From NCBI GenBank assembly GCA_032358165.1, contig JAALGY010000052.1, positions 1,674,001 through 1,738,000 on the forward strand: DNA of 64,000 bases, read 5' to 3'. A model generated the notes under the pieces. It was not told the DNA's origin. It saw only the letters and a list, made by a program, of their open reading frames with translations, and made no database searches. This document shows positions 33,701 through 46,224 of the stretch, one piece after another. The position numbers and the translations under genes were made by a program. Every line of letters starts with the position of its first letter. Position 1 is the stretch's first letter. Origin of the DNA: Diplosphaera chodatii. Lineage: Eukaryota > Chlorophyta > Trebouxiophyceae > Prasiolales > Stichococcaceae.

Positions 33701-36700
33701 GCTGCGCAGCATCGTCGCCTCTCAGGTGCTGACCATGGCACATTGTCTTCCTGGCCATCCCCAATCACATCTCGCATGTTTGGTATGCGCTGCAGGTTCG
33801 CCTGCCAACTGCATCACAGCGCTGGCATGCGTTGCCGGGGCACCCAGAAGGAGCGCTGGCATGCTGAGGGCACAACCACCCTGATGTGCAGGAGCAACTT
33901 CCGCCGCCAAACTTCTGGGACTTCACTCGCCGTCTGCGGCGCCGCCGCCGTGCAGACCCCAGCTTGGGGGCCACATGGGCAGCTGCTGACGATGAAGCAC
34001 CCGAGGTGTGACCTGACGCTGCCTGCTACACACCCTACAGCGGTCAGCGTGGTGCCGACAGCATGGTGTCTGCCCAACTCGCGTCAACAGCAAGCCCAAG
34101 CTCCACCAGTCAGTTGGGGGGCCTCCCGGCCGCGCCCGGCGCCGCCATGCAAGGAGGCTGCTGGCGCCTATGGCAAGCACCGCCCTGCGCAGGACGTGCC
34201 GCTCGACGGGGAGGAGGCTGCGCCGCCTGCCACAGCCGCGCTACAGCAGCCACTGGACGAAGCCGCCGCGCTGGAGGCTCAGCTGGAGGAGCTGGCGCAC
34301 GCGGGTCAGTCCGGTGCGGATGGGGCCCCCGACGAGGCGTCCGACGATGACGACACCCTGCAGCTGGAAGCCGGCGATGAAAACGCCGGCGCCGGCAGCG
34401 ACGCCGAGGCCGAGGAGGCGGCGCAGGCGGCGGCGGCGGCAGCGGCGGCTGTTGCGGGCGGCGCAGTGGCGATAGGTGCTGACGCCGCAGCTCCCAAGCT
34501 GCCAGCCGGGGGCTGGACAGCAGCACGTGTGCACAGGGGGGCAGTCACTGGTGCAGGCGTGGACATGCCGCCCAGTCACCAGAGCCGCGGGACGGATGTG
34601 CCAAACCTGGAGGAGGTGTGTCTGAAACATCGGGAACCGCCTGCAGCCCGCTGTGGCTGGCGGCCAGCAGTCTGGCATGTTGCTGAGTGTCCCCGCCAGC
34701 AGTACATGGGCAACACAGTATTGTTGTCGAGGCTCATAGGTCATGCACGGTGCTGACGGCAGCGAAGAGCCGGCGCGTGGCTGTGGGGCGCTGAATAGCT
34801 ACTGCTGACAGCGCTCTTCCTGCATGCCGTGCAGCTGCCGCAGCTCCGGGCGGCGATCGAAGCGGCTGGCGGCGACCGGGCGCGAATTAGCGGCATCGTC
34901 CAGGACGCAACGAGCGCCGGGCGCCTGAGCTTCGCCGGCGTGCAGAGGCTGACGAAGGACTACGACGCTATCATCGAACCCGCGATTTGCCTTGGTGAGT
35001 CGTCCTTGGGCGGTTCTTGGGGGCAGGTGTTTGCACCATGTGACCCACCGTATTCTGACTGCTTGCTTGGTGCAAGCGCTGGGTCGCTGATCACGACTTG
35101 TGCCCGCCCTGCAGCTGGACAGCTCGTCTGCATGAAGAGATGTCAGATGGCCTGACATGAACAGCAGGAAATACTTGTATCGATTGTCTTGGCCAGCTGG
35201 CCTTTCGTACGTCATCCCTGATCGTTGGAGGTTTTGCTCGGGGTTTGGGCATGACGACAACCTAAGATACCCCACGTGCTGCACTGGGTGTTGCCCGGTA
35301 CAACACCTCGTGTCCGACATCGCGCAGCTCGTCACCTCAGCAGTGTATCCGCAGGAGGGGACGACTAGGCAACTCTGCACAGGTACCCTGATGCGGATGC
35401 GCAGCAGGCGCATGTCAATGCCAGGTGGAGCAACGATCGGAGAAATTTTCATGGTGCTCACATGCAAATGTGCTAGACGGCGGGCATCTTATCAACGAGA
35501 TTGTTTGATGATGACTCCGTAGAGCATCGTTCAAGCGCCGTCAGCTTCCTGTGACTCCCGTGATACGGGTGCTGGATCAGAAGGCGTTGGTGCGTCCAGT
35601 GCCTCTGTGAAGTGCGACCGTGTCCCAGCCGCAGCTGCGCCCTGTCTGGCCGCAGGGCTGGTGGACGGGTGGCGGGCGGCGGGGCGGGCGCCCAGCGAGC
35701 CCATGTTCCGCGCCGCCTTCATGGCCACCATGCACCTGGAGCCGCAGTCGCACGAGGCGGCGGCCGCAATGCTGAGCCTCATGCGTGAGTGCTTCGAGGT
35801 GCGCCTTGCGAGGTTGGCACGCCTGCCGCCTGCTGCGCGACTTAGCACATGGCGTCGGACAGCTTCCCTGTACGCCTGTCCTGGAACTCTCAAGCGACAG
35901 TTGCTGGAGGATCCTTGCTGCTGCTGCCGGTGGCAGCGTAGCTTGCTGCACTATGCAATTGCCAAGGCCACTTACCGGCTTTGCAACGGGGGCGCAGGTG
36001 CTTGTGTCGCAGCCCAGCAACGGCATCATGCGGCTGGCTTCGGGGTGCATCGCGGCGCTCGGGCACCCTGGAGCAGCCCTGCGCATGCTGGTAAGCCTCC
36101 CTGTGCTGCTGCCTGTCTCTGCAGAAGAACTGACCAGATGTGCCAGTACTTTGGCGCACCTGCGGCCTCGGAGCGGCAATGCAGCAGCGCTGTGTAGGGT
36201 GGGCCTGGGCTGCAGGCTGACACCCTGCCTTCTGCAGGCCAGACCGCGAATGCTGTGTGTGCTTTGAGTCAGGGAGCGCTGAGCGGCGAGTGTCCACTGC
36301 CTTGGGTGAGCCCATGCGGTGTTGACCCAGTTGCTGCGCATCTGGCAGGCGTTGGCGCATGCCGCGGGGTGGCACCTGGACGACCGCGTGCACATGTCCG
36401 TGCTGGTGGCGTCGCAGGGCCTGCTGCAGAGGGAGTTCCGTTGGTGAGCAGGGGGCCCACTGTCCAGGCATCTGTTCGTGTCTACAAGCTGCCTTGGCAA
36501 TGCGCAGCCCAGGAGCCAAGCCGCCTGTACTGCAGCTAGCCAGCTGACTGTGCTCACCCAGTCGTGAACCAGGCCCGGTCAGTGCGCAGCATGCATGCAA
36601 GGGGCTGCAGCTACAGTGCTGATCCAAGTGCATGCTGTCAAGGTCTGCATGAGCTCTGCCTACATGTGCACACTGTGTGACATGCGGAGATGCTGCCACG

Positions 36701-39700
36701 CACGCCAGCAGGCGGCCTGCACGTTTGCAGTCCTCAAAACACGCGCGCACCGCTGCGCCGTGCCCGGCGCAGGTCCTCGCTGCAGGACATGCTGGTGAAC
36801 AACATGGAGGCGCGCGGCTGCCGCGGCGGGCCCCTCGTCTGGCGCCATGTGGTGGAGCACCTGGGCTGGAACGGTGCGCGCCGCCCACATGCTGCTGTGG
36901 CACGCGACGGCCGGCTCACCCAGTCCGTGCTGCCTAATATGGCATGCAGACAGCCCCGCTGGTGGCAGCACCCGCATGGCGCTGTCATCCGACCATCAAA
37001 GCTGAGGCTGCTCCCTTCACTGTAAACTGGCATATAGGGTTTGGGGTGTTTGCCATAGGGGACTTTCGCGGCGCGCGTATGGCGTTCCACTGGCAACACG
37101 CCACGGGCACACCGGCTGACGTCGTCACCATCCGCAAGGTTCTCAACTTACAAAGACCTGCGGATGCAAAAGAGCAAGTCATACAGTGATACACACCCAT
37201 ACAGCCTTGTGATGAGGAGCGGCCTCATGCTGATCAGTTGCGACGTCTAGACTGCATGAGTATCTACATTGCATAAGTATCCTGTGGAATACGCCGCCTG
37301 TATGGAAGTGGGGCAGCAGGTGGCACGATGACGGCTCAGAGCAATGTCAGCCGCATGTGGCAGTGAACGGCGCTGCGACGCAGCGTCAGGTGTCTGCCCC
37401 CATTGTGCAGTACCTGCTGGCGATGCGGGGCGCGGAGCAGTGGGAGGCGCTGCCGGCGCTGCTGGACCTGGCCAACGCGCGGCGGGTGCAGCTGCTGGAG
37501 CGCCACCGCAACATGCTGCTCAAGGCAACCGCCGAGGCGGGGCACATGGACCTGTGAGTCCCCGCCCCGGGCCGTGCAGGGCTGCGTGTGGCGTCGTGGC
37601 ACCTGCATCTGTGTCAGCTCACCGCTGCAGGCACTGCACGCCCGAACTGCCGTCACATGTAACCCAGCTGCGGGTTCAGAGATGGTCTTGATGGGTACCA
37701 TACGGGCTTCGTTTGCCTGCCATGGGGTGGGTCAGGAGCTGTCATCACGTTGCTGCGCATGTCAGGCGGAGCACGCCATGGCTCCGGACGGCCCTTGTCT
37801 GAACAGGGATCCAGCTGCGAAAGATCCGGCGCACACCATCGCATCAGAATGTGACGGGTGCACTCATGCGTGCAGGGCGTACCGCGTATTCAACTGGCCC
37901 CACCCGCCGCTGCAGCAGGACAGCATCCTGTTCGCCACCCTGATGGACGTTGTCAGCGACACCGGCGATGTTGACGCCACCCTGCAGTGCGCTGACATCC
38001 ATCTGCGCCCTGACCGAGCCCACCATGCCAAGTGCATTAGAGGGCCGAGCGCTGTTGCTGGCAGGAAGCGAGATACAGACAGCATGCTGTGGCGCACCTG
38101 CAGCACCGCCTGCCCACATGCAGTGTCCGAGCAGCAGCACTGTCGGCAGCAGTGTTTCACCGAGCCACCACCGGGAGCCCACAGCTCCCGTCATGATTGA
38201 CAACACCCGCAAGTTCCTGGCTGCTTCACTTTGTTATCAGACCAGCAGCTGTCGTGCCGTGTGCAGGCTGTTTCGCCGTATGCAGCGGGAGGGCGTCGAA
38301 GTGCGAGCCGTGCACATCGCCACCATGCTCTACGCGTGCAACAAGGGCCGGCACTTCGACCGGTGGGCCGACCCTGTTCGCAGCACCCTCGCAACCTGTG
38401 CCAGTGCTGGCAGGACCTGTGTCCATGTGTACCTAAGTGTCAACCCCATCAGAACCTCAATAGCAGTGGCAGCCCTGCCTGGTGGCCGGCGCCGCCGGCG
38501 CTGAGGGCTGAACGACGCGCCCGCAGGATACCGGAGGTGCTGCGGCTGGCGCCGCCGCACGTGTCGCTGGCGCACAACCGCATCGCCACCACCCGCATCG
38601 CCGCCGCCATGGAGCTGGGCGACGAGGCGGGGGCGCGCGCCGTGTGGCGCGACTGCCAGGAGAACGGGAAGCCGGACGAGCTGGCCAAGACCATCATGGT
38701 GGAGGCCCTCATCCACTTCGGCAAGGTAGCAGCGTGCGATGTGCCGGCTGTGGCCTCTGAAACAGTCTCTGGATATGGCTGGTGTCTGGAAGGCATTGTG
38801 ATCAACCAAACGTGCATGGCATGTGTAGCGAACGTCGAGTTGTAGGGTGATAGCTGGTCGAATGGTCGACCTGTGAGTGAACCCTGGACCTGGCCTGCAG
38901 ACTGCAGAGGCAGAGGAGCTGGCGGGCCAGATGCGCAAAGAGGACGTGCTCCAGACGGACCGCAGCTACATGTGAGACTGAAGCTGTGTCAGCGCACGCA
39001 AGCTGGAACTGTCGCATCCCGCAGCACCACTGCACGCTCCTTCGGCTTGCACTAAGGTGTCCGCTGGCTGCTGTGCCGCCTCCAGCACAGGTCAGCCCCT
39101 GCTGCCCTGCCCTCTCTCGAAGTGTCTTACAGCCTTTGGCAATATCACTTTCCGCTGCAGGGCCGTGGTCTCAGCGCTCAGCAGCGCTGGCCGCATGGAT
39201 GATGCCGTGCGCCTGTTCCTAGAGTGCTCCGAGCGCGGCCTGCTGCACACTATCAGGTGCACACAGCACTGCTGCTGCGGCCACACCCGAACCTGGACCG
39301 CAATCGTTGCACAATGAACAGCGCCACCTCGTGTTCCTGATGGTGCAGTCAGTGGGTGGGCATGCACTGCGCTGTCAGCAACACGGTGCCCGCTGCAGGC
39401 GGGGGACGGTCTGGGAGGAGGCCGCGGTGATCGACCTGCACTCGCTAACGCCGGCGACCGCCAAGGTGGCGCTGGTGACCTGGTTCCGGTACCTGCGCTT
39501 TCTGGCGGCGCCCCACGGCGGCCGCAACCCCTGGCCCCAGCGGAAGACCGCCGTCATCGTCACAGGTGCTGTGTTCAGCATCAGTGGGACGCGTGACTGG
39601 ACAACAAGTTGTGTGCTCCCAGCTGGGCTGCCACCTCGCTTGCCACAACATGCCATGCTGACATTCCCCGTGGGCAGACGGGTACCCCCACTCATGGGTG

Positions 39701-39977
39701 AGGCCCCCGAAGTCCCGCAGCCAGTATGCAACCGCCATCCACAGGAAGCACCATCCCATGCACTACTGAGGTCGATGTGCTGTGTTGCGCAGGGCGGGGC
39801 AACCGCAGCAATGTGCCCGGGGTGAGCCCCCTGAAGGCGGGCACGGCGGAGCTACTCAGGGGCGGCCTGGGGCTGCCGCTGCCGTATGAGACGCACCCCA
39901 GCAACCCCGGCCGCTACCAGCTCCGCCTGGACACCCTGTTCGACTGGCTGGCCGCCGGCGGCTGCAGCTGGGCCTGA
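30795..39977 (+). CDS. PPR-SMR protein with long low-complexity N-terminus
   Basis: Organelle-type RNA-binding pentatricopeptide repeat protein ending in a small-MutS-related (SMR) domain. Exons: 30795-31409, 31828-32982, 33157-33227, 33347-33474, 33604-33725, 33892-34005, 34091-34615, 34835-34994, 35581-35798, 35998-36090, 36349-36443, 36773-36873, 37364-37553, 37876-37986, 38267-38362, 38527-38725, 38901-38971, 39161-39256, 39399-39565 and 39793-39977; all phases agree, about 1,503 residues. PPR-like helices appear in DSILFATLMDVVSDTGDVDA, LFRRMQREGVEVRAVHIATM and AVVSALSSAGRMDDAVRLFL. The SMR domain has VIDLHSLTPATAKVALVTWF, then VIVTGRGNRSNVPGVSPLKA. The first two exons (about 590 residues) are Gln/Pro/Arg-rich with no domain, and exon 7 is strongly acidic. 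The link between this part and the PPR part rests on phase, so two genes remain possible. Organelle targeting is inferred from the family. Confidence 0.82.
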
Positions 39978-41428
39978 CAACATACGGCCTCCGGCGCAGC
40001 AGCCAGCCGCGCCCGCAGCAGCATGATTACTTGGGTCCGCCTCAGCGACTCCAGACTATTCAGACAATTTTTTTGGGGGGGCAGTTGCCCAAAACTCCTT
40101 CGTATCAGTCGACGTACTGCAGCATGCACCTTGGAAGGCGGGACAATGGTGGATGTTGCATCAGTGATCAAAGCCCTGTACACTAGGTTTTCGCGGCACA
40201 AACCTCGCATGGCAGGTGCGCACCCGGAGTGCAGTCTGGGTGCTGTGCGATGCGCGCCTTGCAATGGTGCAATGCACCCAGCAGATCCCATCTTCCGACC
40301 AGTGGCCCTACCCTTCGTGAGCACTCGAGCCGCCCCAGACGTCGGATCTGGGGCGTGCGTGTTTTGCAACAACTGCAACTCTGGACGCGTTCCAGTCTGA
40401 CTGCCGGCGCCGGGCGAATGCACAGCTGCATAGCAGCCGGCCGCAGGCTGCGCCAGCCGATAGCCCGCTAGCTTCCCCGGGCGTCAGCAGCACCCGGCGC
40501 TGACACTCTGCGCAACACGGGCAGCGGGCAACGGCGCCAAACTTTTCGGTACGTTCCATCGCCGTTCGGCCGACAGCCTGCTGGCACATCAGTGGATAGT
40601 GGCTGAAGATGTTTTGCGTGTCCGGCGGGATCCGCTGACAGTGTAGTGCCCAGCCAACTCGGCCGGCCGGCCAACCTTCGTCCATATAACCCTGCCTACG
40701 TACGCGCATGATCCGGACGTTTGCGGACGGTGTCGCGGGCTTGGGGACTGTGGTGTTGCCCATCCGATGTTTCCCCGGCAGGCTGCGTCACGAAGTAGCG
40801 ACCCTCAGCCGACCCACCATTTACTTTACTGTTGCATGCTGAACACGCCCACCGCAGGGCCTGTCCGTGCATCCTGCCCGTGCATATATGCGTTCCAGGT
40901 CCGAACAAAACGTCAACGCGTAGACTTCTTTGGGGCGATCCGCTGGGTTTTACCGCGCCGCCGACGTCGGCTCTGGTACCTGGCAGCTCAGCGTGCATGC
41001 ACGCGGGCAGGGTTGAGTCAACGTCACGCCGTGCGGCCGATTGCGCACGATTGGTAATTCTGTTGTAGCGTGTGCTTGGGCCATGACCAGAGTAGTTCCG
41101 TTGCAGGAGCAATCGAGCATGTTGGTCGCAAAAGGGCATGCTGGGGATCTGCGTATCTGAACCCCGTCCTGCACACCGCACGACGCATTGTTCTCGTGCT
41201 CTCATCGTGCCGCAAACATATCGGCAGCCCGATATGCAAGAGCGTGTTCGTACAACGACACGGGGGAAGCTGCCTCGCTCGCTGACGCCAGCCACAGGAG
41301 CCTGGTGCCATGTCAGCTGGTCGTCGTGTCCCTGCACCATTATTCTGCACGTGGCTGCCGCTTCAACCGGTGCCATCCCGCACCGTGCATGCACACGCAA
41401 GGTGCTGTGCCGCTGGTGTGCAGGCTGC
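39978..41428. other. Intergenic region between PPR-SMR and the dCTPase-fusion gene
   Basis: 1.45 kb between two plus-strand genes, holding the 3' UTR of one and the promoter of the other. A homopolymer junction, seven T then seven G, lies at 40068-40081. Open frames on both strands show no domain. Nothing else is supported. Confidence 0.4.
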
Positions 41429-44400
41429 ATGAGCAGTGGCGCCGGCGGCAATCAGGCATACACGCAGCCCAGCAGCAGCATGGTGTGCCCACCGCTGCCG
41501 CCGCCACTCACGTTCGGGGGCGCCGCCGCCCTGCCGCCCTTCCCCGCAGCCGCAGGCCCCGGCGGGCAGCCAGGCTCCTGGCCGCCGGCGCTGCCGCCCC
41601 CCTGGCCGGTCGACGCGTGCGCCGTGATGCAGCTGCAGCAGCAGGCGGCCGCAGCCGAGGGTGGCGGGGGCATGGCGGACATGGCCGGCGGCGGCAGCCC
41701 CATGTTCCTGCACCCGGGGGACATGGACGAGGACCCGCCCGACAGCGTGCCCCAGGGCTTCCAGCTGGGCAGCCCCCCGCGCAGGCGGGGGTCCTGGCAC
41801 TCCCCGGGCCCGCAGCCGGGGGGGCCGCCGGGCCTGCTGGCCTCGCCGCCCGCCGCGCTGCCCCAGTCCCGCAGCTGCAGCAGCGCGCTGCAGGCCGCCG
41901 ACCTGTACGACCGCCTGAGCCAGGACAGCTGCGCGGGGGCGTCGCCGGTTGCGGCGCACCCGCCCCTGCTGCCCGACGCCTCGCAGCCTGACCTGGCGGC
42001 CGCAGCGATGCCGCCGCCGGCGCCGCAGCGGCGCGCCCGCAGCGTGCCCCCCCGCCCGGCGGCCTCCGGCACCCCCACCAGGTCGCCGCGCACACCGTCG
42101 CGCATCACTGCGCATCATCATGTCGCTGCTTGGCCGGCCTTTCGACACTGTGACGGTCATGGCGTGCCCAGGGATCGCTCACTATCTGTGCACCTCACGA
42201 CAGGGCGTCCGCAGCAAAGGCCGGCGGCAGCGCGGCCAAGGGCGGCAAGGCAAGCAAGGCGGGCAACCCCACCGGCAGCGGTGCGGGGTGGGGCGGCGGC
42301 ATCAGTCCCAAAGGCGGCAGGGTCGGCAAGTCTGCGGCCGGCGGAGGCAGGGGCAGCGGCGGCAGGGCCGGCGGCAAGCCAGGCCGCCGCTCCAGCAGCG
42401 GTGGCGGCAAAGCCGGCGACGCAGCGGGCGACGCTGCAGCTGCCGCAAACCCCCAGTCGCCACAGATGTCGGCAGGCTTGCCGCCTGTGGGCCACAGCTT
42501 CAGTGCTCAGGACGTGTCCATGGATTGTGCGCCTCAGCAGGACCGCGAACAGCCGCAGCAGCAGCAGCAGCAGCAGCAGCAGTACACTGAGACAGGCAGC
42601 CGCAGGTGGAGCCACACCACCCTCGAGCAGCTGCGGGCAGCACAGCACAGCTTTGCGGTGGAGCGCGGCTGGGAGAAGTTCCACACCCCCCGCAACCTCA
42701 TCATGGCCCTGGTGCTGCCTCTGACCACTGCAACCTGTCTATGGCATGGGCAGTGGTCCGGCAGATGCACATGCGCAGATAGAACGTGCTGCATCCAAAC
42801 TGTGTCCACCCATCGCCTGTGAGCCTGCTCACAAACAACCACTTCCCACTGGGAGGTGGGGCAGCAGGGCGGGGCGCCGGCGGCGGCAGCTGCCTGCCTG
42901 CATGACGCCACCACCCAGTGCATGACACCACCACCCAGTGCCGAGGTGCCGGAGGGCCCAACTGCTGCCGTGCTGCTGGCCCCGGCAGACGGGGGAGGTG
43001 GGGGAGCTGGCGGAGGTGTTCCAGTGGCGGGGGGAGGTGGCGGCCGGGCTGCCGGGCTTCAGCGCCGCGGACCGGCAGCACGCGGGGGAGGAGCTGTCCG
43101 ACGTGCTGCTGTACCTGGTCCGCCTGGCGGACGTGTGCGGCGTCGACCTCGCCGCCTGCGCGTGAGCCCCCACCTCGTCAGAATGCATGATCGTGTGCGT
43201 GCTCAGTCTGTTGACACCTGACTCGGAGGGGCCGCCGGCCGCATGGCACCTTACATGGCGCGATCGGACCAGAATCGTGGCGCTATCTGCCTGTTGAATA
43301 AGCCCAGATTGGGTTGGGGCGGAGTAGTCATGACGGCATGCAGTATTGTTTGGCACACGTAAACCTAGCCTTCGCAGTAATCGAGCAAGCTGGGCAGATG
43401 CTCCAGCTCATTCGCTTTAGGTCAAGTCACTACATTCCTGATCGGCTCCAAAGCTGTATCCAGCCTGAAGGTGCCCGTGATACAGCCGTTAGGGCCACTG
43501 CGCGGCTAAGACGTGGCTGGCCTACCCCAACGTGCAGCCTCGAGTCTTTTCTCGGGAGGGGGTCTTGTATTGGCATCCCACCAGCTGTGCGCCGCCAGTA
43601 GTGATGCCGCTGTGCGCCGCCAGCAGTGATGCCGCCGCACGCCGGCAACCAGTGGAAAGGGGCAGGCAAACCCTGATACATAAAAGCTTTTGAGCGTTCA
43701 TCAGCGACATGTGAGGCCTGGCTGCTGCGTGCAGGCACCAGAAGATCGCGAAGAATGGCAGGAAGTACCCGGCTGCCAGCTGCTATGGGTCCAGCGCAAA
43801 ATACACCGCCTACGCCTCAGCAGCGGACGCCACTGGGTGGGGTTTGCTCAGCCTCTTGTACAGCCCACTGCCACGGTGAAGTTCACGTTGCCGACCACGG
43901 AGGCCAAGCAGCCAGGGACCAGCTGCGAGACCCGCCCGCCATGGCAGGCGTCCAGTGCATATCTCTGCATGGATCGGATCGTGTGTCGCTGACATGACTT
44001 GCCCTGTCGTGCAGGGCGGAGGCGGGGCCGGAGCTCCCGGCTGCCGCGGCGACCGGGCAGCGCTCGGTGCGTCGGCCAGCCCACGCCGGCGGCGGCGGCG
44101 CCGTCAGCAAGCGGCGGGCCAGCGCGCCCGCGGGCCACCAGCAGCAGATGCAGGTCAGGGTGTCCAGGCTGGAGCCGGCGCAGGACGCAGCGTGCGGCGC
44201 GGTCCCAGAGGTGCCGGACGGCTTTGTTACCATGCCGCCGGGGCTCACCGCCCAGCCGATGGACTGCACGCCCCCTGGCCCGACACCGCAGCTGGGCTCC
44301 TGGCAGCTGGCGCCCCCGCAGCAGCAGCAGCAGCTGCCCCAGCACCCGTCGATAGCTGCCCTGGGGCGGCAGCCGACGCCGCCGGTGACGCCGGCGGCGG

Positions 44401-44990
44401 TGGAGGGCCTCAGCCCCGCCCGCAGCCCCATCCCCGGCCTCGGCGCGGCGGGCGGCGCCCTCATGCCGCCGCGCGCCGGCAGCGGCGGCAGCCTCATCCC
44501 GGGGATCGACCCCGGGGCGGACTGGCCGCTGGGCGCCAGCTGGGGCGCACTGCCCAGCCTGCGCACCGAGGCGGGCGGCCCCGCCGGCGGCGGCGCACCC
44601 GGCCAGCCGCCGGCCGCCAGCGGCATCTCGAGGGCGCAGCACGACAGCATGCACGCCGCCGGTGAGCACCCGCCCGCAATGCTGTCCCCCGGCGGCCGCG
44701 GCAGCCCGGGCAGGCAGCGGGGCGCGCTGCTGCCAAGCCCGGTGCCGCGCCACGGCACCTGGCAGGGCGGGCGGGAGGCGCCGGCGCTGGAGCCGCGCGC
44801 CGGACCTGTGCCACGACCTGCCGACGGTCCCACTTCGCCAGCATCTGCCGCCGCGGCGCCAATGCTGCCGCCGGCATCATCCCCGATGGCGCCCGGCCGC
44901 GGGGGCAGCACGGCGCTCACGGCGGCCAACATCGAGTGGTTGCGCCATGCGGACCCTGTGGAGCTGCTGACCATGGGCCTGCCGAAGTGA
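41429..44990 (+). CDS. dCTP pyrophosphatase (all-alpha NTPase, MazG-like) domain within a Pro/Ala-rich protein
   Basis: Nucleotide-pool sanitising dCTP pyrophosphatase (DCTPP1/MazG-like), which hydrolyses dCTP and modified dCTP to monophosphates. Exons: 41429-42081, 42204-42711, 42989-43161, 43735-43836 and 44015-44990, about 803 residues. The enzyme part spans the ends of exon 2, exon 3 and exon 4: TLEQLRAAQHSFAVERGWEK, FHTPRNLIMAL, TGEVGELAEVFQW, EELSDVLLYLVRLADVCGVD and HQKIAKNGRKYPA. The EVGELAE and EELSD motifs supply the metal-binding carboxylates, so it looks active. DCTPP1-type enzymes are usually about 170 residues; here about 380 residues (Pro/Ala/Ser, then Gly/Lys-rich, then polyGln) precede the domain and about 360 low-complexity residues follow it. 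The exon 1 donor (ACCAG|gtcgcc) is the weakest join. No targeting signal is obvious. Confidence 0.85.
42556..42582 (+). repeat. CAG run coding for nine glutamines
   Basis: Nine consecutive CAG codons in exon 2 of the dCTPase-fusion gene, just ahead of the enzyme domain. Confidence 0.9.
42901..42940 (+). repeat. 20-bp tandem repeat, two copies, in an intron
   Basis: Two adjacent copies (42901-42920 and 42921-42940) of a unit beginning CATGACGCCACC differ at one base. They lie in intron 2 of the dCTPase-fusion gene, 48 bases before the acceptor. Confidence 0.85.
43586..43635 (+). repeat. 25-bp tandem repeat, two copies, in an intron
   Basis: Two adjacent copies (43586-43610 and 43611-43635) of a unit starting TGTGCGCCGCCAG, with one mismatch and a degenerate partial third copy. 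They lie in intron 3 of the dCTPase-fusion gene. Confidence 0.85.
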
Positions 44991-46224
44991 AGCGGACACC
45001 ACATGTGAAGACCTCTGATCCGCATCTGCACCACTTGGCCGACAGAAGAAGTAAGCGGCAATGCATGGCCACTACCAGACGACAGCACGGTCGAATGATG
45101 ATTTGATGATGGTCACGGCCACGGTCCGGAGAACTACATGGTGGCAGCAAACACTTGCTGTATGACATCGAGATTGCCGCTCGGCCAGCTTTCCGGTATA
45201 GTTCACCCCAACTGATCAAGCTGCAGCTCTACAGGGCGATTTGAACACGGGCTTTCCTCACATTGTGGTTGACAGGCTCCTGCACATTTGCATAGTTATC
45301 AGAGCAACTGGTTTTCGTCTTTGTGGCCAGCATGTGTGGCATGCTTGCCTTTGTTGTCATGCCTGCTCTCAAAGGGATCACGTGGGCTCAGTGGAGAGCA
45401 GCATAATCTGCATGTGTGTCATAATATAAATGTAAAGTGGATGAGGTATACATGGCGACGGTTGCTGTCAAGCAAGTATAACTACTCCTTATTACAAGCC
45501 TTGCCACATGCCGTAGCGCTCGGTATTCATACATCATGTATGCATAGTCTGCAAGTAGCTACCATATTCAACTGCTACGAAGGCCAATCACGGGGGTGTC
45601 TATGCTCCAGACATCAGGCATGCATGTGCGCCGACCCGCCAGGTGGGGGGTGCCGGCCAGATGCTGGCCTGTGCAAAGCCGACAGCCCAGCGAAAACTGG
45701 CGGCAAACGCTGCAAAAAATCGTGGGACAGTCACATCAATAGCCTGCTGCAACGAAACCATATATCAAGAAACCTGCAATGCTCGGAATGTCCGAGGTCT
45801 ACCTAAGCATACCCAGGTCAGCAACTGGAGAGTTGGCTGCAGTGATGCTGCACCAGCCGTCTGTTGTATTCTGCACAACGATAATCGCAGCCCTGCTGCG
45901 GCACATCCAGAGGCCTACAACCTACCAGATGCATGCCACGCAGCAGCGTGGCAGCAAGCTATGAGCGCCATGACGCCCAGCTGAAGGTGAATTCGGATCT
46001 GGCCTCAAGCTACTGTTGCTGTTAGGTGCTCACAACAACCCATACGTCTCGTAGACCGGTTGCAGCTGTTCCAATGTCTGCGCATCTGCGCCGTCGCCTA
46101 CCTGCGAAGGCTGGCAGACTCTGCTGTCAAAGCTTGCACACTGAGGCGTGCAAAACTGTACATGCTCCGCACACCAGCATTTGGGCAGAGCATGAACCCA
46201 CCTGCTGCCTTATAAGTGATCCAA
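44991..46224. other. Convergent 3' region, dCTPase-fusion / esterase
   Basis: 1.23 kb, more AT-rich than the flanking genes. It includes ATATAAATGTAAAG near 45423-45436, whose TGTAA may be a poly(A) signal for the plus gene about 440 bases after its stop. No coding exon is supported. Confidence 0.4.

Noticed and set aside
41363..42160. 265-codon minus frame
   Set aside because: Antisense to exon 1 of the dCTPase-fusion gene, with Gly/Arg bias typical of the complement of Pro/Ala-rich coding sequence.
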